Part shown: piece after piece, positions 1 to 6,284 of the stretch
Layout: every line of letters starts with the position of its first letter
Numbering within the stretch: position 1 is the stretch's first letter
Source of the DNA: Aquincola tertiaricarbonis
Lineage (GTDB): Bacteria > Pseudomonadota > Gammaproteobacteria > Burkholderiales > Burkholderiaceae_C
Length of the DNA stretch: 64,000 bases
Assembly: GCF_023573145.1 (NCBI RefSeq)
Contig: NZ_CP097636.1
Span: forward strand, 1,054,001-1,118,000
Direction of reading: 5' to 3'
Program-made: the position numbers and the translations under genes
Notes under the pieces: generated by a model
What the model was told of the DNA's origin: nothing
Seen by the model: the letters and a program-made list of their open reading frames with translations, nothing else
The model's database searches: none

Positions 1-148
1 GGCCGGCGAGCTGGTGAACTTCGTCGCCCAGCAGGTGGGCGGCAAGGGCGGCGGCAAGCCCGACATGGCCATGGCCGGCGGCACCGACGCCAGCAAGCTG
101 GCCGGTGCGCTGCAATCGGTGCGCGGCTGGGTGGCTGAGCGGGTGTAA
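1..148 (+). CDS. alaS: Alanyl-tRNA synthetase, C-terminal end (partial)
   Basis: Only the last 48 codons are present; the frame enters at base 2 and ends with TAA at 146-148. The residues contain a glycine-rich segment, [15 protein letters not shown], typical of the C-Ala domain of alanyl-tRNA synthetase, followed by a short amphipathic helix. In the full enzyme this domain helps bind tRNA-Ala and supports editing of mischarged Ser/Gly. The stop codon overlaps the coaBC start by one base (TAATG), so the two genes may be translationally coupled. The identification rests on this short tail, so it is good but not certain. Confidence 0.85.
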   Translation, partial: AGELVNFVAQQVGGKGGGKPDMAMAGGTDASKLAGALQSVRGWVAERV

Positions 149-1374
149 TGCCTGAACGCCAAGACCTCGCCGGCCGCCACATCCTGCTGGGGCTGTCCGG
201 CGGCATCGCCAGCTACAAGTCGGCCGAACTGGTGCGCGAGCTGTCGCGCGCCGGGGCCACCGTGCAGGTGGTGATGACCGAAGCCGCCGAGCACTTCATC
301 ACCCCGGTGACGATGCAGGCGCTGTCCAACCGGCCGGTGGTCACCAGCCAGTGGGACGCGCGCGAGCCCAACAACATGGCGCACATCAACCTCACCCGTG
401 AGGCGGATGCGATGCTCATCGCCCCGGCCAGCGCCGACTTCATCGCCAAGCTGGTGCAGGGCCGGGCCGACGACCTGCTGAGCCTGGCCTGCCTGGCGCG
501 GCCGATCGAGCGCTGCCCGCTGCTGGTGGCGCCGGCCATGAACCGCGAGATGTGGGCCCACCCCGCCACCCAGCGCAACGTGCGCCAGCTGGTGGCCGAC
601 GGCGCCACGCTGCTGGGCCCCGGCGCCGGCGACCAGGCCTGCGGCGAAGTGGGCGACGGCCGCATGCTGGAAGCGGTGGAGCTGTGCGAGGCGATGATCG
701 CCTTCTTCCAGCCCAAGCTGCTGGCCGGCCGCCGCGTGCTCATCACCGCCGGGCCCACCTTCGAGCCGATCGACCCGGTGCGCGGCATCACCAACCATTC
801 CAGCGGCAAGATGGGCTTCGCGCTGGCGCGCGCCGCCCAGGAGGCGGGCGCCCAGGTCACGCTGGTGGCCGGGCCGGTGCACATGCCCACGCCGCGCGGC
901 GTGGCCCGGCTGGACGTGCAGACCGCCCGCCAGATGCATGCCGCGGTGCTGCCGCTGGCGCCGCAGCACGACGTGTTCATCGCCACCGCGGCGGTGGCCG
1001 ACTGGCGGCCCGACACCACTGCCGACCAGAAGATCAAGAAGCAGGGCGACAGCCGTGTGCCCACGCTGGCCCTGACCGAAAACCCCGACATCCTGGCCGC
1101 GGTGGCGGCCTTGCCCCAGCGGCCCTATTGCGTGGGCTTCGCGGCCGAGAGCGAGCAGCTGCTGCAGCATGCCAGCGAGAAGCGGCTGCGCAAGAACATC
1201 CCGCTGATCGTCGGCAATCTGGGCCCGGCCACCTTCGGCCGCGACGACAATGCGCTGCTGCTGGTGGACGAACAAGGCCACCATGACATTCCCCACGCCG
1301 ACAAGCTGACGCTGGCCCGCGCCCTGGTGCGCGAGATCGCCGGCCGCATCGGCCAGCCACACACCCCCGCATGA
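148..1374 (+). CDS. coaBC: Bifunctional phosphopantothenoylcysteine decarboxylase / phosphopantothenate-cysteine ligase
   Basis: Cytoplasmic CoA-biosynthesis enzyme: CoaB joins 4'-phosphopantothenate to cysteine using CTP, and CoaC decarboxylates the product with FMN to 4'-phosphopantetheine. Length, 408 residues, is normal for the fusion. The CoaC half shows the flavin-binding start [16 protein letters not shown] (residues 15-30), the active-site His in MAHINL (H79), the PAMNREMW motif (129-136) and the flexible-lid Cys in ACGEVGDGR (C165). The CoaB half starts near residue 195 with [20 protein letters not shown] and carries the KIKK segment. The start overlaps the alaS stop and the end overlaps dut by four bases (ATGA), as in the usual coaBC-dut pairing. 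Confidence 0.97.
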   Translation: MPERQDLAGRHILLGLSGGIASYKSAELVRELSRAGATVQVVMTEAAEHFITPVTMQALSNRPVVTSQWDAREPNNMAHINLTREADAMLIAPASADFIAKLVQGRADDLLSLACLARPIERCPLLVAPAMNREMWAHPATQRNVRQLVADGATLLGPGAGDQACGEVGDGRMLEAVELCEAMIAFFQPKLLAGRRVLITAGPTFEPIDPVRGITNHSSGKMGFALARAAQEAGAQVTLVAGPVHMPTPRGVARLDVQTARQMHAAVLPLAPQHDVFIATAAVADWRPDTTADQKIKKQGDSRVPTLALTENPDILAAVAALPQRPYCVGFAAESEQLLQHASEKRLRKNIPLIVGNLGPATFGRDDNALLLVDEQGHHDIPHADKLTLARALVREIAGRIGQPHTPA

Positions 1375-1820
1375 CCGTCATCGATGTGAAAGTGCTCGAC
1401 GCCCGCATGGCCGAGCAGATGCCCGCCTACGCCACCCCCGGCAGCGCGGGCCTGGATTTGCGCGCCTGCCTGGACGCACCGCTGGTGCTGGAGCCGGGGC
1501 AGGCCGCCTTGATTCCGACCGGCCTGTCCATCCACATCGGCGACCCCGGGCTGGCTGCGATGCTGCTGCCGCGCTCGGGCCTGGGCCACAAGCATGGCAT
1601 CGTGCTGGGCAACCTGGTGGGCCTGATCGACAGCGACTACCAGGGCCCGTTGATGGTGAGCTGCTGGAACCGCGGGCAGCAGACCTACACCGTGCAGCCG
1701 CTGGAGCGCATCGCGCAGATGGTGATCGTGCCGGTGGTGCAGGCCAGCTTCCGCCGTGTCGAGAGCTTCGACGCCAGCGAGCGGGGCACCGGCGGCTTCG
1801 GGTCGACCGGTACGGCCTGA
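1371..1820 (+). CDS. dut: dUTP diphosphatase
   Basis: Hydrolyses dUTP to dUMP and pyrophosphate, keeping uracil out of DNA and supplying dUMP for thymidylate synthesis. The 149-residue protein has the five motifs of the homotrimeric dUTPase family: GSAGLDLRA (24-32), [11 protein letters not shown] near 67-77, GLIDSDYQG near 84-92, the conserved hydrophobic strand around LERIAQMVI, and the C-terminal P-loop-like [10 protein letters not shown] near 138-147 that closes over the substrate. The ATG lies inside the last codons of coaBC (ATGA overlap), implying coupled translation. Downstream is a pair of repeat elements rather than a plain terminator. Confidence 0.97.
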   Translation: MTVIDVKVLDARMAEQMPAYATPGSAGLDLRACLDAPLVLEPGQAALIPTGLSIHIGDPGLAAMLLPRSGLGHKHGIVLGNLVGLIDSDYQGPLMVSCWNRGQQTYTVQPLERIAQMVIVPVVQASFRRVESFDASERGTGGFGSTGTA

Positions 1821-1824
1821 GCAA

Positions 1825-1897
1825 CGTTCAGCCGCCGGGCCGCCCCAAGGCTGAACGCGCCCCCCTGGGGGGCAGCGAGCGCAGCGAGCTTGGGGGC
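1825..1897 (+). repeat. Dispersed hairpin element, copy A
   Basis: A nine-base stem (1825-1833 with 1849-1857, CGTTCAGCC/GGCTGAACG) encloses a 15-base loop GCCGGGCCGCCCCAA. A C/G-run and a tail reading AGCGAGCGCAGCGAGCTTGG (within 1873-1897) follow. The same loop and tail recur in copies at 1902, 4306, 34063 and 62284. The element sits between the convergent genes dut and the SlyD-like gene, so it may act as a two-way transcription stop. Function is not known to me. Confidence 0.8.
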
Positions 1898-1901
1898 CGA
1901 A

Positions 1902-2000
1902 TGTTCAGCCGCCGGGCCGCCCCAAGTCTGAACGCGCCCCAAGGGTCCAAAGGGCCCTCTTGCAAGGGCCGGGGCAGCGAGCACCAGCGAGCTTGGGGGC
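1902..2000 (+). repeat. Dispersed hairpin element, copy B
   Basis: Tandem neighbour of copy A. Arms GTTCAGCC (1903-1910) and GTCTGAAC (1926-1933) pair with one mismatch around the identical 15-base loop (1911-1925). A second GC-rich segment with AAGGGCCCTCTTGCAAGGG follows, then the tail GCGAGCTTGGGGGC (1987-2000), which ends just before the stop codon of the SlyD-like gene on the other strand. Together A and B fill the space between two convergent genes. Confidence 0.8.
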
Positions 2001-2005
2001 TGTCG

Positions 2006-2530
2006 TCAGTGCAGCCCGGGCGCGGGCGGCGCAGAAGCCAGCACGCTGAAGGCCGACGACTCGTTGACGCTGCCGGCCTCGATCTCTTCTTCGGTCGCGG
2101 CACGCACGCCGCGCACCGTGAGGTGCAGGCGCAGCGCGATGCCGGCCAGCGGATGGTTGGCGTCCAGCACCACCTGCGAGGGGTAGACCTCGGTCACGGT
2201 GTAGATGGCGTCCTGCGGCATCTCGGGTGTGGTGGCGCCTTCGGGCAGGCCTTCGAACTGCATGCCCGGTTCCACCTCGTCGGGGAACAGCGCACGGTCC
2301 TCGAAGCACACCAGGTCGGCGTCGTAGTCGCCGAAGGCATGTTCAGGCTCCAGGTGCAGGTGCACTTCGTAGCCTTCGGCCTGGCCGGCCAGGGCTTCTT
2401 CCACCTTGGGCAGCAGGTCGTCGCCGCCAAAGAAAAACTCGACCGGCTCATTCAGTTCGTCGATGGCCTGGCCTTGGGTGTCGGCGAGTCTCCAGGTCAG
2501 GGAGACGACGCAAGGGGCGTTGATCAGCAT
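2006..2530 (-). CDS. slyD: SlyD-like FKBP-type peptidyl-prolyl isomerase
   Basis: Predicted cytoplasmic proline isomerase/chaperone of the two-domain SlyD group. The N-terminal part contains the FKBP strand GQAIDELNEPVEFFFGGDDL and a leading VSLTWRL strand. The inserted chaperone flap runs roughly residues 65-125, and the closing FKBP strands include VVLDANHPLAGIALRLHLTV, the usual end of SlyD. The 174 residues are close to the family size without the His-rich, nickel-binding tail of E. coli SlyD; the C-terminus is Ala/Pro-rich, so a role in nickel delivery is less likely. It is divergent from the dioxygenase gene, with a short gap. The symbol is used in the family sense. Confidence 0.88.
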   Translation of the reverse strand: MLINAPCVVSLTWRLADTQGQAIDELNEPVEFFFGGDDLLPKVEEALAGQAEGYEVHLHLEPEHAFGDYDADLVCFEDRALFPDEVEPGMQFEGLPEGATTPEMPQDAIYTVTEVYPSQVVLDANHPLAGIALRLHLTVRGVRAATEEEIEAGSVNESSAFSVLASAPPAPGLH

Positions 2531-2597
2531 CGCAGGATGATGTCACAACCCGATGGACGCGCCGGAGGCCCCGGCGGCCGGCGGCGACAATCGGCCG

Positions 2598-3761
2598 ATG
2601 CTCATCGACCAAGCTCTGCCGCTGCTGGGCGGCCTGTCTCCCGCGCAGTTCATGCGCCGCCACTGGCACAAGAAGCCGCTGCTCATCCGCCAGGCGCTGC
2701 CCGGCGTCGTGCCACCCGTCAGCCGCGCCCAGGCCTTTGAACTGGCCGCCCGGCAAGAGGTGGAGTCCCGCCTCATCGTGCACCAGCAAAAGCCGGCCCC
2801 CCGCGGCAAGACGGCCTGGAAGCTGCGGCACGGCCCCATCGCCCGCACCGCGCTGCCACCGCTGAAGACGCCCGGCTGGACGCTGCTGGTGCAGGGCCTG
2901 GACCTGCATGTGCCCGCCGCGCACGAATTGCTCAAGCGTTTCCGCTTCGTGCCCGAGGCCCGGCTGGACGACCTGATGATCTCGTACGCCACCGAAGGCG
3001 GCGGCGTGGGCCCGCACCTCGATTCGTACGACGTGTTCCTGCTGCAGGTGCAGGGCCGGCGCCGCTGGCGCATCGGCCCGGTGGTCGACCGCACGCTGGT
3101 GGACGGCGTGCCGCTGAAGATCCTGGCGAACTTCGAGCCGCAGCAGGAATGGGTGCTGGAGCCCGGCGACATGCTGTACCTGCCGCCGATGTGGGGCCAT
3201 GACGGCGTGGCCGAGGGCGGCGAGTGCATGACCTGCTCCATCGGCTTTCGCTCGCCCAGCCGCGGCGAACTGGCGCGCGACCTGCTGCAACGCCTGGCCG
3301 ACATCGCCGCCGACGGGGCCGACGATGAAGATCCGCGGCAGACGCGGCTTTACCGCGACCCGTCGCAGCCGGCCACGGCCGAGCCCGGCCGGGTGCCGCC
3401 GGCGCTGGCCGACTTCGCGGTGCAGGCGGTGCGCGAACTGCTGGACGACCCGCAGGCCCTGGCGATGGCCGTCGGCGAGACGTTGAGCGAGCCCAAGTCC
3501 TCGGTGTGGTTCGAGCCGGGCGAGCCCTTGCCGCAAGACACGGCGGTGCAGCTCGATGCGCGCAGCAAGATGCTCTACGACGACCGGCACGTGTTCATCA
3601 ATGGCGAGAGCTTTCGGGCCGGTGGCCGCGATGCAAAGCTGATGCGCAAGCTGGCCGACGATCGGCAATTGAGCAACGCGGATGTGGCACGTTTGAGCGC
3701 CGAAGCCGTCGGTTTGCTGTCGGAGTGGGCGCGGGCGGGGTGGGTTCGGCCGTTGGTGTGA
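2598..3761 (+). CDS. JmjC/cupin 2-oxoglutarate dioxygenase, ribosomal protein L16 arginine hydroxylase family
   Basis: Predicted Fe(II)/2-oxoglutarate oxygenase of the YcfD/RoxA group, whose characterised member hydroxylates an arginine of ribosomal protein L16. I chose the ATG at 2598 (MLIDQALPLLGG...) because family members start just before this LLGGLSPAQF segment; an upstream in-frame ATG at 2553 would add a 15-residue tail of no known pattern. From 2598 the iron ligands fall at H140 and D142 (GPHLDSYDVF) and H201 (PPMWGHDGVAEG). The preceding region, GMYLP-like DMLYLPP, is the usual JmjC strand. The C-terminal third is the helical dimerisation part with a winged-helix-like end. Substrate assignment is inference from the family. 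Confidence 0.9.
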   Translation: MLIDQALPLLGGLSPAQFMRRHWHKKPLLIRQALPGVVPPVSRAQAFELAARQEVESRLIVHQQKPAPRGKTAWKLRHGPIARTALPPLKTPGWTLLVQGLDLHVPAAHELLKRFRFVPEARLDDLMISYATEGGGVGPHLDSYDVFLLQVQGRRRWRIGPVVDRTLVDGVPLKILANFEPQQEWVLEPGDMLYLPPMWGHDGVAEGGECMTCSIGFRSPSRGELARDLLQRLADIAADGADDEDPRQTRLYRDPSQPATAEPGRVPPALADFAVQAVRELLDDPQALAMAVGETLSEPKSSVWFEPGEPLPQDTAVQLDARSKMLYDDRHVFINGESFRAGGRDAKLMRKLADDRQLSNADVARLSAEAVGLLSEWARAGWVRPLV

Positions 3762-3931
3762 TCCGCGAAGGGTCATGCAAAGGCCGAGCGGGCGCGCCTG
3801 TTGCCCTGTGGGGCTGAGGCATGAACGCACGGCACCGGTCAGAACCCTCATGGTTGAGGCAATTACGCAACGTTCGGTTGCGGCCTTGGTCAGGTACCCG
3901 ACCGGTCTCTAGGGAACTCCCTTACTCCTCG

Positions 3932-3937
3932 TATACT
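3932..3937 (+). promoter_or_regulatory. Possible -10 box of the small lipoprotein gene
   Basis: TATACT is a good -10 match in an otherwise GC-rich gap, 107 bases upstream of the lipoprotein start. No convincing -35 lies 16-18 bases upstream. The leader between them has no gene I can support. Confidence 0.3.
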
Positions 3938-4044
3938 TGCGGGCTAGACAAAGGGACAGCTCGAGCGTTCCTTGTCTTGGGTGGCGTGCAGTTCTGTTCG
4001 CCCCATGACCAGTAATTGTTCGACATACAGATTCGAGGACACAA

Positions 4045-4254
4045 ATGAACAAATCGCTCCTGTTGGCTGCCCTGTTTGCTGGCGTTGCCCTGACCGCTTG
4101 CGGCAAGAAGGAAGAAGCTCCGGCCCCCGCCCCGGCTCCCGTGGAAGCCCCGGCTCCGGCCCCCGCTGCTGCTCCGGCCGCCGCTGACGCCGCTTCGGCT
4201 GCTGCCGACGCCGCTTCGGCTGCTGCTACCGCCGCTTCGGCCGCCAGCAACTGA
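4045..4254 (+). CDS. Small Ala/Pro-rich lipoprotein
   Basis: A 69-residue protein with a classical lipoprotein signal: charged MNK, hydrophobic LLLAALFAGVAL, then the lipobox LTAC with Cys at 19. The mature part starts GKKEEAPAPAPAP, then alternating Ala/Pro, and ends in tandem DAASAAA units with no aromatic or catalytic residue. It is probably an abundant envelope lipoprotein with an extended or helical low-complexity stalk; the enzyme function, if any, cannot be read. Codon use is unusually uniform (gct/gcc, ccg/gct), suggesting strong expression. A strong intrinsic terminator follows 25 bases after the stop. Similar short lipoproteins are common in Burkholderiales, but I know of no assigned role. 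Confidence 0.82.
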   Translation: MNKSLLLAALFAGVALTACGKKEEAPAPAPAPVEAPAPAPAAAPAAADAASAAADAASAAATAASAASN

Positions 4255-4278
4255 TCCAGCGCGATCCGTTCTGCAAGA

Positions 4279-4301
4279 AGCCGCCCTCGGGCGGCTTTTT
4301 T
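4279..4301 (+). terminator. Intrinsic terminator after the small lipoprotein gene
   Basis: Stem AGCCGCCC/GGGCGGCT with a two-base loop (4279-4296), followed by six T (4296-4301). It is a textbook Rho-independent terminator for the lipoprotein transcript. Confidence 0.9.
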
Positions 4302-4305
4302 GTTG

Positions 4306-4404
4306 GCCCCCAAGCTTGCTGCGCTCGCTGCCCCTGACCCTTGTGAAAGGGCCCTTCGGACCCCGGGGGCGCAGCCGCCCTCGGGGCGGCCCAGCGGGCG
4401 GCTG
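4306..4404 (-). repeat. Dispersed hairpin element, copy C (reverse orientation)
   Basis: Read on the minus strand: stem CAGCCGCCC/GGGCGGCTG (4396-4404 with 4372-4380) around a 15-base loop GCTGGGCCGCCCCGA, two changes from the loop of copies A, B and D. The AAGGGCCC segment and the tail AGCGAGCGCAGCAAGCTTGG follow. It lies between the convergent lipoprotein and DUF192 genes and starts right after the lipoprotein terminator. Confidence 0.78.
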
Positions 4405-4405
4405 T

Positions 4406-4852
4406 TTACTTCTTGAACGGCGCGCCCGAGATCTTCGAGCCCGGCTTGATGCCGCGCTTGGCGAACCAGCCCTGGTTCATCTCCAGCGCATAGCGCACCG
4501 GTTGCTCCGAGCAGTGGCTGTCCAGCTTCTGCGGCTGCATGTCGGCAATGTTCACCACCGTGCCGTCATCGGCCAGGAACGCGATGGACAGCGGCAGCAG
4601 CGTGTTCTTCATCCAGAAGCAGCGCGTGGCGCGCTCGTCGAACACGAACAGCATGCCGTCGGTCACCGGCATCTCCTTGCGGTGCATCAGCCCGATCTGG
4701 CGCTGCTCCTCGGTCTGCGCCACCTCGGCCTTGATGTTGTACATGCCCGCGTTCAACGGGATGCTGGGCAGGCGCTGCGGTGCATCCTGTGCCCAGACGG
4801 TGGCGCTGGTGGCCAGCATCAGCGCGGCCACCGCCCTTCGTGTCAGCTTCAT
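4406..4852 (-). CDS. DUF192 family exported protein
   Basis: A 148-residue protein with an N-terminal signal peptide (MKLTRRAVAALMLATSATVWAQ, cleavage near AWAQ/DA at about residue 22). The mature region matches DUF192: an AxTxEQRQIGLMHRKEM opening, DGMLFVFDERATRCFWMKNT in the centre, LSIAFLADDGTVVNI, then a C-terminal YALEMNQGWFAKRGIKPGS strand. DUF192 proteins are small beta-rich proteins of unknown function found in the periplasm or attached to membranes. It stands alone on the minus strand, convergent with the lipoprotein gene and divergent from icd. Family assignment is firm; function is unknown. Confidence 0.9.
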   Translation of the reverse strand: MKLTRRAVAALMLATSATVWAQDAPQRLPSIPLNAGMYNIKAEVAQTEEQRQIGLMHRKEMPVTDGMLFVFDERATRCFWMKNTLLPLSIAFLADDGTVVNIADMQPQKLDSHCSEQPVRYALEMNQGWFAKRGIKPGSKISGAPFKK

Positions 4853-4942
4853 CGGTCAAAGTCCCATGGCGATCTGTCGATGCGCGATGGTAGCGAGGGC
4901 GCATTGCGGCCCCGCGAACCGTGGTTGACAGAGAGCCTGAAC

Positions 4943-4948
4943 TAGAAT
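4943..4948 (+). promoter_or_regulatory. TAGAATC box upstream of icd
   Basis: TAGAAT followed by C, 46 bases before the icd start, one of seven similar boxes in the window. A TTGACA lies at 4925-4930 but the spacer is only 12 bases, too short for a normal sigma-70 pair. Confidence 0.4.
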
Positions 4949-4994
4949 CGTTCGGAGTTTTCCTCCCTGTTTTTCAACCCCGGAGCCCCTTTTC

Positions 4995-6248
4995 ATGTAC
5001 CAGCACATCAAAGTGCCCACGGGCGGCCAGAAGATCACCGTCAACGCGGACTTCTCGCTCAACGTGCCCGACGAACCGATCATTCCCTACATCGAGGGCG
5101 ACGGCACGGGCTTTGACATCACCCCGGTGATGCTCAAGGTGGTGGACGCGGCGGTGGCCAAGGCCTACGGCGGCAAGAAGAAGATCCACTGGATGGAGGT
5201 GTACGCCGGCGAGAAGTCGACCAAGGTGTACGGCCCCGACGTGTGGCTGCCGGAAGAAACCCTGCACGCCGTGCGCGACTACGTGGTGTCCATCAAGGGC
5301 CCGCTGACCACGCCCGTGGGCGGTGGCATCCGCAGCCTGAACGTGGCGCTGCGCCAGGAACTCGACCTGTACGTGTGCCTGCGGCCCATCCAGTACTTCA
5401 AGGGCGTGCCCAGCCCCGTGAAGGAACCGGAAAAGACCAACATGGTCATCTTCCGTGAGAACTCGGAAGACATCTACGCCGGCATCGAGTTCGAAGCCGA
5501 AAGCGACAAGGCCAAGAAGCTGATCAAGTTCCTGCAGGACGAGTTCGGCGTCAAGAAGATCCGCTTCCCGAACACCTCGGGTATCGGCATCAAGCCCGTG
5601 TCGCGCGAAGGCACTGAGCGTCTGGTGCGCAAGGCCATCCAGTACGCCATCGACAACGACAAGCCCAGCGTGACCATCGTGCACAAGGGCAACATCATGA
5701 AGTTCACCGAAGGTGGCTTCCGTGACTGGGCCTACGCGCTGGCACAGAAGGAATTCGGCGCCGAGCTGATCGACGGCGGCCCGTGGTGCAAGTTCAAGAA
5801 CCCGAAGACCGGCAAGGACATCGTGGTCAAGGACTCCATCGCCGACGCCTTCCTGCAGCAGATCCTGCTGCGCCCGGCCGAGTACTCGGTGATCGCCACG
5901 CTGAACCTGAACGGTGACTACGTGTCCGACGCGCTGGCCGCGCAAGTGGGCGGCATCGGCATCGCCCCGGGCGCCAACCTGAGCGACTCGGTCGCGATGT
6001 TCGAAGCCACCCACGGCACCGCACCGAAGTACGCCGGCAAGGACTACGTGAACCCCGGTTCCGAAATCCTGTCGGCCGAAATGATGCTGCGCCACCTGGG
6101 CTGGACCGAAGCCGCCGACCTGATCATCAGCTCGATGGAGAAGTCCATCGCGTCGAAGAAGGTCACCTACGACTTCGCCCGCCTGATGGAGGGCGCGACC
6201 CAGGTGTCGTGCTCGGGCTTCGGTCAGGTGATGATCGACCACATGTGA
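4995..6248 (+). CDS. icd: Isocitrate dehydrogenase, NADP-dependent
   Basis: TCA-cycle enzyme: isocitrate plus NADP+ to 2-oxoglutarate, CO2 and NADPH. The 417 residues match the E. coli Icd type in length and sequence. The phosphorylation-loop motif [20 protein letters not shown] has the serine at S114, equivalent to the Ser targeted by the AceK kinase/phosphatase, so carbon flux may be switched to the glyoxylate shunt by phosphorylation. [20 protein letters not shown] and the NADP-specificity segment [18 protein letters not shown] (Lys and Tyr present) are intact. The gene is monocistronic, divergent from the DUF192 gene and convergent with the RND gene, with a hairpin between the last two. 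Confidence 0.98.
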   Translation: MYQHIKVPTGGQKITVNADFSLNVPDEPIIPYIEGDGTGFDITPVMLKVVDAAVAKAYGGKKKIHWMEVYAGEKSTKVYGPDVWLPEETLHAVRDYVVSIKGPLTTPVGGGIRSLNVALRQELDLYVCLRPIQYFKGVPSPVKEPEKTNMVIFRENSEDIYAGIEFEAESDKAKKLIKFLQDEFGVKKIRFPNTSGIGIKPVSREGTERLVRKAIQYAIDNDKPSVTIVHKGNIMKFTEGGFRDWAYALAQKEFGAELIDGGPWCKFKNPKTGKDIVVKDSIADAFLQQILLRPAEYSVIATLNLNGDYVSDALAAQVGGIGIAPGANLSDSVAMFEATHGTAPKYAGKDYVNPGSEILSAEMMLRHLGWTEAADLIISSMEKSIASKKVTYDFARLMEGATQVSCSGFGQVMIDHM

Positions 6249-6254
6249 TGACAA

Positions 6255-6278
6255 CAGGCGCGCCTCGCGGCGCGCCTG
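6255..6278. terminator. GC-rich hairpin between convergent icd and RND genes
   Basis: A perfect ten-base stem CAGGCGCGCC/GGCGCGCCTG with loop TCGC lies seven bases after icd and seven before the RND stop codon. There is no clear T run on either strand, so termination is likely but not proven. Confidence 0.5.
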
Positions 6279-6284
6279 CTTCGC

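Noticed and set aside
4925..4948. TTGACA (4925-4930) and TAGAAT (4943-4948) as a normal sigma-70 promoter of icd
   Set aside because: The spacer is 12 bases, too short for a -35/-10 pair. I kept only the TAGAAT box with low confidence.
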